A stretch of DNA of 64,000 bases. Origin: an uncultured Acetatifactor sp. (GTDB taxonomy: Bacteria > Bacillota > Clostridia > Lachnospirales > Lachnospiraceae). The number at the start of each line of letters is the position of its first letter. Within the stretch, counting starts at the first letter, position 1. Below the pieces are notes generated by a model. The model made no database searches. It saw only the letters and a program-made list of their open reading frames with translations, and was not told the DNA's origin. Location of the stretch: assembly GCA_934436245.1 (NCBI GenBank), contig CAKSAM010000011.1, positions 14,995 through 78,994 of the forward strand, read 5' to 3'. The position numbers were made by a program, and so were the translations under genes. Positions 43,728-51,282 of this stretch are shown here, piece by piece.

Positions 43728-44687
43728 TTACTTGTTATCCGGCAGAAAACCCGGAATCTTTTCTGCGATCTCCCGAATCCCAAACAGATATCCGATGCCT
43801 TTCTCCAGTTGTCCTTCGGAAGCATTGAGCAGTGTTGCGATCAGATGCAGCTTATGCTCTCCGTATTCCAGATCACACGTATACTCGTCGTTGTCGTTTT
43901 CCATGGTCGCCTGGGCCTTCGCTTCTATTTCAGCTTCTATTTCAGCTTCTTTATCCCACATGATCTGTGCATTGGTATCATAAGGCACCTCTCCTTCGAT
44001 TTCAATATAGGTTCCGGAATCATAATCATGCAGATAAGACTGCATATAATCGGTGATGAAATAATAGGGGGCATCCGCACCGATATCATCCCAGGTGACA
44101 GGTTCTGTCTCATCTTCCAGCACAACCTTCATGGCATAGAGTGTTCCAGTCTCGGAATCCACGACACACTCAATACTGACTCCCGTAACCTCCTCTTCCT
44201 TCATGCGCATACAGATGTCATAGGCCATGATCGCAACTCCATCCGACAGCTTTTCATCATACAAAATATATCGTTTGATGGAAATGTTATCTGTATCCAT
44301 ATTTTTGAAAAAATAATCCTCCGGGATCACACCCATATCCTGAAAAGTGTAATTCCATTCCGTATTTAAAATATATTCATCGATCAGACTATATATTTCA
44401 CCATCCGTTTCAGCTTCATAATCCTGTTCAGAAATATAGTACTGTTTTCCCACAGCGATACCGTCTGCCAGATTTTGAAGTCTGCGCATGGTGTCTGTCT
44501 CATACTCTTCCTTCCAGACGGTATAATCTGTTCCTGTATTCGATATGCTGACTGACTTGGTCAGCCTACTTTTATCCTGCAATTGTAATAATACTTCCGG
44601 TCCTGCGAATGCAAATACGATCAGCACGAGCAGTCCACCCATACATAGCAGGAAATTGCGCCGGTTCTTATTCTCCTGTTTTTTCAT
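43728..44687 (-). CDS. exported or membrane-anchored protein linked to a two-component system, family not recognised
   Basis: A 319-residue protein: basic N-terminus (MKKQENKNRRNF), one hydrophobic helix (about 13-32, no Cys lipobox) serving as anchor or signal, and a large acidic extracellular part. No domain is recognised. Visible features are YYISEQDYEAETDGEIYSLIDEYI, an acidic imperfect repeat IEAEIEAEIEAKA near 235-247, and an alpha-helical end. Its ATG overlaps the histidine kinase stop (ATGA), giving an RR-HK-this gene unit, so a role in modulating the kinase, by analogy with YycH-type accessory proteins, is an inference from position only. Confidence 0.7.
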   Translation of the reverse strand: MKKQENKNRRNFLLCMGGLLVLIVFAFAGPEVLLQLQDKSRLTKSVSISNTGTDYTVWKEEYETDTMRRLQNLADGIAVGKQYYISEQDYEAETDGEIYSLIDEYILNTEWNYTFQDMGVIPEDYFFKNMDTDNISIKRYILYDEKLSDGVAIMAYDICMRMKEEEVTGVSIECVVDSETGTLYAMKVVLEDETEPVTWDDIGADAPYYFITDYMQSYLHDYDSGTYIEIEGEVPYDTNAQIMWDKEAEIEAEIEAKAQATMENDNDEYTCDLEYGEHKLHLIATLLNASEGQLEKGIGYLFGIREIAEKIPGFLPDNK

Positions 44688-46162
44688 ATTCCGCCTTTTG
44701 CTCCCCTGTTGCTTTTATTATTTACAGTCTGCATTTCCCCGGGAAAATATAACCGCATTACCGTGCCTTCTCCAAGCTTGCTGTCAATCTTCAGTTCCCC
44801 CTGATGCAGAGTGATGATCTTCTGACAGAGCGCCATTCCAATGCCTGCTCCGCCCTCCTTGCGGGATCTGGACTTATCCACCATATAAAAAGCCTCCGTG
44901 ATCCTCGCAATCTCTTCCTGGGGGATTCCCCTGCCGTTGTCTACAACCTTGATCTCATAGCCCCGTGTGCGCTTACTTCCCTTCATCAGGATAAATCCGC
45001 CTTCTTCCACAGCCTTTACGGCATTATCCAACAGATTATATAACAGTGACAAAAGCAGATCCCTGTCACCCAAAATCACCCCTCTTTCCAGATCGATCTT
45101 TCCCCGGATCCCTTTGCGTTCAAAGGGGATCCGCATCGTATCCCGGATATTTTCCTCCAGTTCTTTCGTCTGAATCTTCTTGAATTCCAATTCCTGTCTG
45201 TCCATTCCCACCAGTTCCAGCAATTTGTGAGACAGACTTTCCAGACGTTTTCCCTGACTGAAAATATAATAGGTGGCTTCGCCCCGCTCCTGCTCTGTCA
45301 TTTCATAGGAGTTCAGCATATCCGCATATCCAATGATGGAAGTTAAAGGTGTCTTGAGTTCATGGGCAAACGCCGCCGTAAAATCCTCCTTCTGTTTTGC
45401 TTCCAGCTCTTTTTCCTCCATCTGGCGTACCAGTCTGTCCGTCATCCGGTTAAAGCTCCGGGACAGTTCTCCGATCTCATCTGCACCCTGATAGGCAGCC
45501 CTCTTCTCAAAATCCCCTCCTGCTATCCTTCCCACAGTGCGGTTTAACTGCTCTATGGGCCGGGTCAGATATCTGGACAGTAAAAAAGCTGCCAGACCGC
45601 CGATCACCAGCAGACCTGCCAGAGCAATACCATATTGCCGCATCATATTACTCCGCTCTTCATAAATGCCGCTCAGGTCCTTCAGAATCCCAAGATATAC
45701 CGTATCTGCAGAATCCGTCGGCTGATCTGCGATGACGCTGAGCAGGTAATAACTCGTTCCCACCTTGCGGACACCGTAGACCTGATCTGCATCGGTGTCC
45801 ATAGTGCGGACCATTTCTTCCGCAAGACTCCTGATTTCATCCTGCGGCAGCTTCAGACTACCCTCCAGTGTGCTCGTGCCATCCGATGTAAGAATCAGAC
45901 ATTCTATGCCGTTCTGATCCGTCATCCGTTCTGAAGCAGAGTTCCTAGCCTGGATCCCCGCAAATTCCGCACCATATTTTTCCATATTCTGATACACCAT
46001 ATCATAAATAGTCTGAAAGAGAAGATTCTCACGTTTTCCCTGCTCCGTCTCCCGTTCTAACATCCGGTTAAAGTAGGAAAACAGCATAAAGCTTCCAAAT
46101 AGCATAAATGCTGCCGTAAGAAGTGCTGTAATGGAAAAAAATAATTTATGTGCGAACTTCAT
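44684..46162 (-). CDS. sensor histidine kinase with HAMP domain
   Basis: Membrane sensor of a two-component system, 492 residues. Membrane helix 1 about 6-30, an extracellular sensor part (about 31-175, unknown ligand), helix 2 about 177-198, HAMP (200-250, LTRPIEQLNRTVGRIAGGDFEKRA), dimerisation domain with phospho-acceptor His267 (FAHELKTPLTSI), and HATPase_c with N box (LLYNLLDNAVKAVEEGG), G1 (VVDNGRGI) and G2 (GGAGIGMALC). Start overlaps the response-regulator end by 17 bases. Ligand unknown. Confidence 0.95.
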   Translation of the reverse strand: MKFAHKLFFSITALLTAAFMLFGSFMLFSYFNRMLERETEQGKRENLLFQTIYDMVYQNMEKYGAEFAGIQARNSASERMTDQNGIECLILTSDGTSTLEGSLKLPQDEIRSLAEEMVRTMDTDADQVYGVRKVGTSYYLLSVIADQPTDSADTVYLGILKDLSGIYEERSNMMRQYGIALAGLLVIGGLAAFLLSRYLTRPIEQLNRTVGRIAGGDFEKRAAYQGADEIGELSRSFNRMTDRLVRQMEEKELEAKQKEDFTAAFAHELKTPLTSIIGYADMLNSYEMTEQERGEATYYIFSQGKRLESLSHKLLELVGMDRQELEFKKIQTKELEENIRDTMRIPFERKGIRGKIDLERGVILGDRDLLLSLLYNLLDNAVKAVEEGGFILMKGSKRTRGYEIKVVDNGRGIPQEEIARITEAFYMVDKSRSRKEGGAGIGMALCQKIITLHQGELKIDSKLGEGTVMRLYFPGEMQTVNNKSNRGAKGGI

Positions 46163-46808
46163 TCAATCGATACCCCACTTTGTACACTGCCACAATAATC
46201 TCTTCCCAATGTAGTTTTTTCTTCAATCGTTGTACATGCAGATCCACAGTACGGCTCTGTCCCATATATTCGCCACCCCATACCGTCTCATAAATGGTTT
46301 CCCGGTACAAGGCTCTGTTTTTGTTTCTGGCAAACAATAACAACAGGTCGAATTCCTTCGGTGTCAGATAGATTTCTTCTCCGTCCAGAGTCACCCTGTG
46401 AGACGCTGTATCTATCGTCACATTGCAGACCTGTATCATTGTCTCTGTCTTATGATATCTGCGAAGTACCGCTTCCACTCTCGCCAACAGTTCCACGATT
46501 TCAAACGGCTTGGGCAGATAATCATCCGCCCCCATGCGAAGCCCCTTTACTTTATGTTCCGTAGAACCTAACGCTGTCAGAAAAATCACCGGCAGCTCAC
46601 AGGCTTTCGCATAATCCATCAGTTCATATCCAGTGATTTCCGGCAGCATAATATCTAACAATGCCAGATCAAATTTTTCATTTTCTATAAGATCAGCCGC
46701 CTGTTTTCCGTCCGGTGCCCACCTGCACATATATCCTGCTCTGGTCAGATTGATCCTGATCAGATTTGCAATCGGTTCTTCATCTTCCGCAATTAATATC
46801 TTAAACAT
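46146..46808 (-). CDS. OmpR/PhoB-family response regulator
   Basis: DNA-binding partner of the downstream kinase. Receiver domain 1-115 with acidic pocket EDEE (8-11), phospho-acceptor Asp52 (LALLDIMLP), Thr in FLTALGS and Lys in YLPKPFEIVEL; winged-helix domain about 125-218 with YLTPKEFDLLLLFARNKNRALYRETIYETVWG and RTVDLHVQRLKKKL. Length 220. Direct repeats 11 bases apart upstream suit autoregulation. Confidence 0.95.
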   Translation of the reverse strand: MFKILIAEDEEPIANLIRINLTRAGYMCRWAPDGKQAADLIENEKFDLALLDIMLPEITGYELMDYAKACELPVIFLTALGSTEHKVKGLRMGADDYLPKPFEIVELLARVEAVLRRYHKTETMIQVCNVTIDTASHRVTLDGEEIYLTPKEFDLLLLFARNKNRALYRETIYETVWGGEYMGQSRTVDLHVQRLKKKLHWEEIIVAVYKVGYRLNEVRT

Positions 46809-46867
46809 TTCCCTTACCCTCAGTATATTTCTTTAAAACTCGTTTTCTCCGTACTCTCTATGAATGA

Positions 46868-46896
46868 ATTATAGCATATCGCATCTTTGTATCCAA
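46868..46896 (-). promoter_or_regulatory. predicted promoter of the response regulator/kinase unit
   Basis: Minus strand: -35 TTGGAT (46896-46891), 17-base spacer, perfect -10 TATAAT (46873-46868). It lies in the space between this unit and the divergent cotJ operon. Confidence 0.6.
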
Positions 46897-46905
46897 TTTG
46901 TATCC
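46886..46905. repeat. tandem direct repeat at the two-component promoter
   Basis: TTTGTATCC occurs at 46886-46894 and 46897-46905, exactly 11 bases apart, overlapping the -35 region of the minus-strand promoter. OmpR-family regulators commonly bind direct repeats with about one helical turn between them, so this is a candidate site for the adjacent regulator. Confidence 0.5.
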
Positions 46906-46978
46906 TGAATTTTTATTCCGCACTCTTTTTTCCTCTCTTCATACCATAATAACAAACGACTTTTCAGAAAGGATCTTT

Positions 46979-47149
46979 ATGAAGGACTATTCTTTTGATG
47001 AACATTTTGAAAAATATCCTATTGCAATGGCATACGTTCCATGGCAGCATTTCACGCAAATGTGTGAAAATCTGGAAAAAGGCTACCAGACAGGTACTAT
47101 TTTCCCTGAACTTGAAAAACCCTTTACCGGAAGGAGATGTGTCGGATGA
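46979..47149 (+). CDS. cotJA: CotJA-type spore coat associated protein
   Basis: Small protein of the cotJ spore-coat operon, made in the mother cell in spore formers. The start at 46979 (MKDYSFDEHFEKYPIAMAYVPWQ) has AAAGGA; the open frame extends 27 codons upstream without support. The 56-residue product shows MAYVPWQHFTQMCENLEKGYQTGTIFPELEKPF, the CotJA core. It overlaps cotJB in an ATGA arrangement. No clear SigE promoter was found; a CATACCAT motif near 46942 could be a -10 but has no matching -35. Confidence 0.92.
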   Translation: MKDYSFDEHFEKYPIAMAYVPWQHFTQMCENLEKGYQTGTIFPELEKPFTGRRCVG

Positions 47150-47400
47150 ACAACGAGAAAAAACTTTTGCATGATATTGGCATCGTAGACTTCGTTCTGG
47201 TGGATCTGATGTTATATCTCGATACTCATCCTTCTGACAGAAATGCCATGGAATATTTTAACCACTATGCACGCATGAAAACGCAAATGGAACGGGAATT
47301 TTCGAAGGATTATTATCCTCTGCGAAAAGACCTTGCAGAAAGCAGCAGAGAATGGCGCTGGGGCAATGCTCCGCTTCCCTGGGAAGGAGGATGTAACTGA
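47146..47400 (+). CDS. cotJB: CotJB, spore coat protein
   Basis: Second gene of cotJABC. The start at 47146 (MNNEKKLLHDIG) has GGAGA and overlaps the cotJA stop. The 84-residue protein has the CotJB stretch FVLVDLMLYLDTHPSDRNAMEYFNHYARMKTQME and ends with a Trp/Pro-rich tail (EWRWGNAPLPWEGGCN). It overlaps cotJC start by one base pair set (TGATG). Role: component of the inner layers of the spore coat, inferred from family. Confidence 0.93.
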   Translation: MNNEKKLLHDIGIVDFVLVDLMLYLDTHPSDRNAMEYFNHYARMKTQMEREFSKDYYPLRKDLAESSREWRWGNAPLPWEGGCN

Positions 47401-48014
47401 TGTGGAGTTATGAAAAAAGACTGCAGTTTCCGGTAAATATCAAAGAGCCCAATGCGAAACTGGCACAGGCAATCATCTCACAATACGGCGGACCGGACGG
47501 TGAAATGGGCGCCAGCATGCGTTATCTGTCCCAACGGTATTCCATGCCGTTTAAAGAAGTTGCCGGTGTCTTAACAGATATCGGCACAGAAGAACTGGCT
47601 CACCTTGAAATGGTAGCTGCCATCGTTCATCAGCTGACCCGTAACCTCTCCATGGAAGAGATTGAGAAAAGCGGATTTGCCAATTATTACGTAGATCATA
47701 CCATCGGTATCTGGCCGCAGGCAGCAGGCGGCGTTCCTTTCAATGCCTGTGAATTTCAGGTCAAAGGTGATATCATCACCGACCTGCAGGAAGATATGGC
47801 CGCTGAGCAGAAAGCCCGCTCCACCTACGATAATATCCTGCGCCTGATCAAGGATCCGGATGTCTGTGAGCCCATCAAGTTCCTGCGTGCCCGTGAGATT
47901 GTCCATTATCAGCGCTTCGGCGAGGCTCTGCGTATTGCGCAGGATCACCTGAATTCAAAGAACTTCTATTCCTTTAACCCCGGTTTTGACCGCTGTGAAT
48001 CCTGTGACAATTAA
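47400..48014 (+). CDS. cotJC: CotJC, manganese catalase-family spore coat protein
   Basis: Di-manganese ferritin-like protein of the spore coat, possibly degrading hydrogen peroxide. Glutamate and histidine ligands fall in KLAQAIISQYGGPDGEMGASMRYL, TDIGTEELAHLEMVAAIVHQL, and the later EDMAAEQKARSTYDNI and RAREIVHYQRFGEAL. Length 204 fits the CotJC/YdbD type, shorter than true catalases. GGAGG lies 10 bases before the ATG. It ends the operon; a bidirectional hairpin follows. Confidence 0.95.
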   Translation: MWSYEKRLQFPVNIKEPNAKLAQAIISQYGGPDGEMGASMRYLSQRYSMPFKEVAGVLTDIGTEELAHLEMVAAIVHQLTRNLSMEEIEKSGFANYYVDHTIGIWPQAAGGVPFNACEFQVKGDIITDLQEDMAAEQKARSTYDNILRLIKDPDVCEPIKFLRAREIVHYQRFGEALRIAQDHLNSKNFYSFNPGFDRCESCDN

Positions 48015-48028
48015 CACTTTCATAAAAA

Positions 48029-48059
48029 GAGAATCCCTCATACAAAGAGGGATTCTCTG
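48029..48059. terminator. bidirectional terminator between cotJC and thrC
   Basis: Perfect 12-base stem AGAGAATCCCTC / GAGGGATTCTCT with a seven-base loop. On the minus strand it is followed by TTTTTA, making a strong terminator for thrC (stop at 48079). It lies 15 bases after cotJC and can also end that transcript, though without a T run on the plus strand. Confidence 0.8.
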
Positions 48060-48078
48060 ATCATGCTCTTATTCTACA

Positions 48079-49566
48079 TTAAATACCAAGAAAACTTTTT
48101 ACGGTATCCTTCATTTTATCCACATCACACTGGGTATCGTGAAGTATGGGGGCAGTGCGGATTTCTTCAATAGCATTCGGTACTTTCACCTTTGCAATCT
48201 TCGACAGTTCGTCCACCAGTTCAAAATCGCCCATTACATCATATTTAGTGTCAATCGCATCCATGACGCTTCTGGTGAATTTAAAGGGACTTGCTGTGGA
48301 AGCGATCACAGTGGTCTTATGATCCCCGGTCTCTGCCACATATTTTCCATATACTGCAGAGGCTACTGCGGTATGGGTATCGATCACATAGCCGCACTTT
48401 TCATACAGACGCCGGATCTCTGCGGCAGTCTCCGCCTCACTTGCGAAGTTACCATAGAAATCAGCCAGCTGTGCCTTCATTTCTTCGGTGATCTCATATT
48501 TGCCGTTGCCAGTCAGCGCACTCATCAGCTCACGGTTTTTGTCCGCATCATTTCCTGCAATACGATAGATCAGTCTCTCCAGATTACTGGAGATCAGAAT
48601 ATCCATGGATGGTGATGTTGTCAGCACAAATTCTCTGTTACGGTCATAAGTACCTGTCCGGAAGAAATCATACAAAACCTTATTATCATTGGAAGCACAG
48701 ATCAGCTTATCAACAGGTAAGCCCATATTTTTGGCATAAAATGCTGCTAAAATATTGCCGAAGTTGCCGGTGGGAACTACGACATTGATCTTCTCACCTT
48801 CTGCGATCTTACCATCCTTCAGCAACTGTGCATATGCGTAAACATAGTAACAGATCTGAGGTACCAGACGTCCTATATTAATTGAGTTGGCGGAGGAGAA
48901 CTGGAAGCCTTTCTCGTCCATCTCTTTTGCCAGCTCCTTATCGGAGAAAATCTTCTTCACGCCGGTCTGGGCATCATCAAAATTACCATGAATACCTACC
49001 ACGAAGGTATTGGCACCCTTCTGGGTCACCATCTGCTTCTCCTGGATAGGGCTGACACCGTTCTTAGGATAAAATACAATGATACGGGTACCCTTTACAT
49101 CTGCAAACCCTGCCAGGGCTGCCTTACCGGTATCACCTGAGGTGGCAGTCAGAATTACGATCTCATTTTTAATATTGTTCTTACGCGCAGAGGTTATCAT
49201 CAGGTGAGGTAAAATGGAAAGTGCCATATCCTTAAATGCAATGGTGGATCCATGAAACAGTTCCAGATAATAGGCATCATCTGCTTTTACCAACGGAGCA
49301 ATCTTTTCAGTGTCGAACTTGGAATCATAAGCATTGTTAATACAATTTTTCAATTCCTCCTCGGTAAAGTCTGTCAGGAACAGTTTCATAACTTCATAAG
49401 CAACCTGCTGATAATTCATATCCGAAAGCTCTTTCAGGCTCTTGTCTAAAGCAGGAATATGATCCGGCACAAACAGTCCGCCATCATCGGATAACCCCTT
49501 CAGAATTGCCTGGGATGCCGTTACCGGTTCGCTATTGCTACGTGTGCTGCGATAAATTACTTCCAT
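48079..49566 (-). CDS. thrC: ThrC, threonine synthase
   Basis: PLP enzyme converting O-phosphohomoserine to threonine. The start at 49566 (MEVIYRSTRSNSEPVTASQAI) has GGAGG; the open frame runs 32 codons upstream without family match. The 495-residue protein is of the long, yeast/E. coli-like class: LFHGSTIAFKDMALSILPHL with the PLP lysine, ATSGDTGKAALAGF, NSINIGRLVPQICYYVYA and VPTGNFGNILAAFYAKNMG. Own promoter; no hom or thrB nearby. Confidence 0.96.
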   Translation of the reverse strand: MEVIYRSTRSNSEPVTASQAILKGLSDDGGLFVPDHIPALDKSLKELSDMNYQQVAYEVMKLFLTDFTEEELKNCINNAYDSKFDTEKIAPLVKADDAYYLELFHGSTIAFKDMALSILPHLMITSARKNNIKNEIVILTATSGDTGKAALAGFADVKGTRIIVFYPKNGVSPIQEKQMVTQKGANTFVVGIHGNFDDAQTGVKKIFSDKELAKEMDEKGFQFSSANSINIGRLVPQICYYVYAYAQLLKDGKIAEGEKINVVVPTGNFGNILAAFYAKNMGLPVDKLICASNDNKVLYDFFRTGTYDRNREFVLTTSPSMDILISSNLERLIYRIAGNDADKNRELMSALTGNGKYEITEEMKAQLADFYGNFASEAETAAEIRRLYEKCGYVIDTHTAVASAVYGKYVAETGDHKTTVIASTASPFKFTRSVMDAIDTKYDVMGDFELVDELSKIAKVKVPNAIEEIRTAPILHDTQCDVDKMKDTVKSFLGI

Positions 49567-49621
49567 TTCCTCTCCTCCGTATCTATGTATATGGATAACT
49601 ATCTTCCATCTCATTTTCGTA

Positions 49622-49638
49622 AAAGTATAGCATACTTT
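49622..49638. repeat. palindrome over the thrC -10 box, candidate operator
   Basis: AAAGTAT-AGC-ATACTTT is a perfect 7-base dyad covering the predicted -10 element. Its position suits a repressor that blocks polymerase. Partly explained by the symmetry of TATACT itself. Confidence 0.35.
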
Positions 49639-49652
49639 ATGTACTGTTGCAA
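49624..49652 (-). promoter_or_regulatory. predicted promoter of thrC
   Basis: Minus strand: -35 TTGCAA (49652-49647), 17-base spacer, -10 TATACT (49629-49624). Leader about 50 bases. No T-box or other amino-acid leader structure was seen. Confidence 0.65.
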
Positions 49653-49693
49653 GGTGAATCATTGAAGTATGTTGCCATTGTTGTTTTTCTGTT

Positions 49694-50338
49694 TTACCTG
49701 GAACCGGACTTTATATCCGAAAAAAATTCATGTCCACCATGTCGGAACAGCAGTGTCAGTTTTTCATCAAACCAGCGCATGCTTTCAGCGTCTGCATATT
49801 TTCTGGCTGCAAAATACAGTGCTCCCTGAGAGATATCTTCTCCTTCCAGAGCCCGTCCCACAGCCTCCTTGGTTTCTTCACTGATTCTGACCTGATAATA
49901 GCTGCCATCAGCAACCGGTGAAAACTGTGCCACTCCGTTTTCCCTTTGGAATACAATTTCCGGAACACTATCCGGAAATCTGTCAGAGTCCAGACGGTTC
50001 AACACTACATTTGCCACCAGTAACTTTCCTTCCTCATCCTCACACCCTGCTTCCGCCTCTACGATTCTGTACAGCACCTCCAGTTCCTCCTGTGACAGCT
50101 GATATCTGCTGCTTTTCTCTAATTCATTGCAATCTACAACTCTTTGACCGGAGGATGTTCTGGAGGCAATTCCCATAATAATACTTTCTCTGTCTGCCAA
50201 CAGTTCTTTTTCCGGCTGTATTTCACTGACTGTCTGATGCATTTCCAGTTGCATTTCTTCCATTCTGCTTAAACATAAAAATCCTGCCAGAAATAAAATA
50301 TTTATCGCCAGCAGCCCACTCAAAGCCCTTTTATACAT
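49694..50338 (-). CDS. SleB/CwlJ-type cell wall hydrolase (Hydrolase_2)
   Basis: Predicted lytic transglycosylase-like peptidoglycan hydrolase of the germination-enzyme family. The start at 50338 (MYKRALSGLLAINILFLAGF) has AAAGGG; an ATG five codons upstream lacks one. A membrane helix at about 5-23 anchors it, then a linker, then the catalytic domain (about 85-190) with LYRIVEAEAGCEDEEGKLLVANVVLNRL (catalytic Glu in EAEAG), FQRENGVAQFSPVADGSYY and ALYFAARKYAD. Without a peptidoglycan-binding domain, it may act in spores or vegetative wall turnover. Confidence 0.9.
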   Translation of the reverse strand: MYKRALSGLLAINILFLAGFLCLSRMEEMQLEMHQTVSEIQPEKELLADRESIIMGIASRTSSGQRVVDCNELEKSSRYQLSQEELEVLYRIVEAEAGCEDEEGKLLVANVVLNRLDSDRFPDSVPEIVFQRENGVAQFSPVADGSYYQVRISEETKEAVGRALEGEDISQGALYFAARKYADAESMRWFDEKLTLLFRHGGHEFFSDIKSGSR

Positions 50339-50412
50339 ATCTGACCCTTTCATGTTTTGTTCTTTTTTGACTCTAACTTCATTTTATGCAGCCCGTCCCA
50401 AAAATATATCTG

Positions 50413-50442
50413 TTGTTCCTGTTCAAAAAATGTTACTATAGA
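50413..50442 (+). promoter_or_regulatory. candidate promoter of the AP2-domain gene
   Basis: Plus strand: -35 TTGTTC (50413-50418), 18-base spacer, -10 TATAGA (50437-50442). The start site would fall at or next to the ATG at 50446, leaving little or no leader. An alternative reading is TGTTGT-17-TACTAT, with the same consequence. Confidence 0.4.
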
Positions 50443-50445
50443 ATT

Positions 50446-51282
50446 ATGAAGAATCAAAACAATGATAAAGATCAAATACAAAAAGGAGTTTTCTGTGCGG
50501 TCAAAAAAGATGGGACCGTCTATTATCGTGCTTCCCTGACCCGGTGCGGAAAACATATTAGTCTGGGAAGTTTTTCCTCTGCCCGACAGGCACATGACGC
50601 ATACGAACAGGGCTGTCTTTTACTGTCGGATCCCGGACTATCTCTTCAGGACTATCAGAAGACCTCTCCTCTATCTTTTGAAAAATGGGTCTGCCTTGTC
50701 AATCTGAGGGATAATGGCATTTATTTCGGCAACCCCATTTATCTGGGGCAGCAGCTTTTTTATTACTATCTGTCTCCGCATCATGTATTAAAGTTCGATA
50801 TGGAGGATCTTTTTTATTATTCCTCCCACAAAATCATGCGTCGTGGAAACCATTACTTTGTTGCCGACTATGGCATGCAGCTCACGCTCACTTCCAGATA
50901 TGGCATCAAAAGTTACAGTGTTCCCGGCATTGACTATTGTTTTCTCAATGGTGACCCTACTGATTTTCGCAGAGAAAATCTGGAAATTCGCAATATTTAC
51001 CATGGTGTCCGTAAAACAAAAACAAAAAACGGACAGTATCTTTATACTGTCCGCATTCATATCCGCGGCAATTACCTTGTTGGCCGCTACTCCACTGACA
51101 TAGAGGCAGCCATTGCCTACAACAAAGCAATCGATATTTTACGAAGCAAAGGGATCACCAGCAATTTCATCCCCAACTATGTAGAAGAAATTGCCCCCAG
51201 CCGTTACGCAGAGATTTATTCCTCTCTCGACATTGCACCGGGAATTCTGAATTACCAGCCTACTTCTCCGAATAATCAATAA
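50446..51282 (+). CDS. AP2-domain protein with degenerate HNH-like middle region
   Basis: Probable DNA-binding protein, 278 residues, function unknown. Two AP2-like modules flank a middle part: module 1 about 13-60 (KGVFCAVKKDGTVYYRASL, then ISLGSFSSARQAHDAYEQG), module 2 about 184-245 (YHGVRKTKTKNGQYLYTVRI, then LVGRYSTDIEAAIAYNKAID, SNFIPNY). Residues 136-183 follow the HNH_3 outline, ending NGDPTDFRRENLEIRN, but the His-His before NG are Cys-Phe and the Asn of DNR is Phe, so nuclease activity is doubtful. The ATG lacks a ribosome site. It overlaps the GH25-like gene tail to tail by 23 bases. Confidence 0.82.
   Translation: MKNQNNDKDQIQKGVFCAVKKDGTVYYRASLTRCGKHISLGSFSSARQAHDAYEQGCLLLSDPGLSLQDYQKTSPLSFEKWVCLVNLRDNGIYFGNPIYLGQQLFYYYLSPHHVLKFDMEDLFYYSSHKIMRRGNHYFVADYGMQLTLTSRYGIKSYSVPGIDYCFLNGDPTDFRRENLEIRNIYHGVRKTKTKNGQYLYTVRIHIRGNYLVGRYSTDIEAAIAYNKAIDILRSKGITSNFIPNYVEEIAPSRYAEIYSSLDIAPGILNYQPTSPNNQ

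Noticed and set aside
46900..46978. SigE-type promoter for cotJABC
   Set aside because: CATACCAT resembles a -10, but no -35 match lies at the right distance; not strong enough to list as a feature.
49567..49693. T-box or amino-acid riboswitch upstream of thrC (also looked for before sdaAB and livJ)
   Set aside because: Leaders are short and no T-box core, specifier stem or terminator/antiterminator pair was seen.
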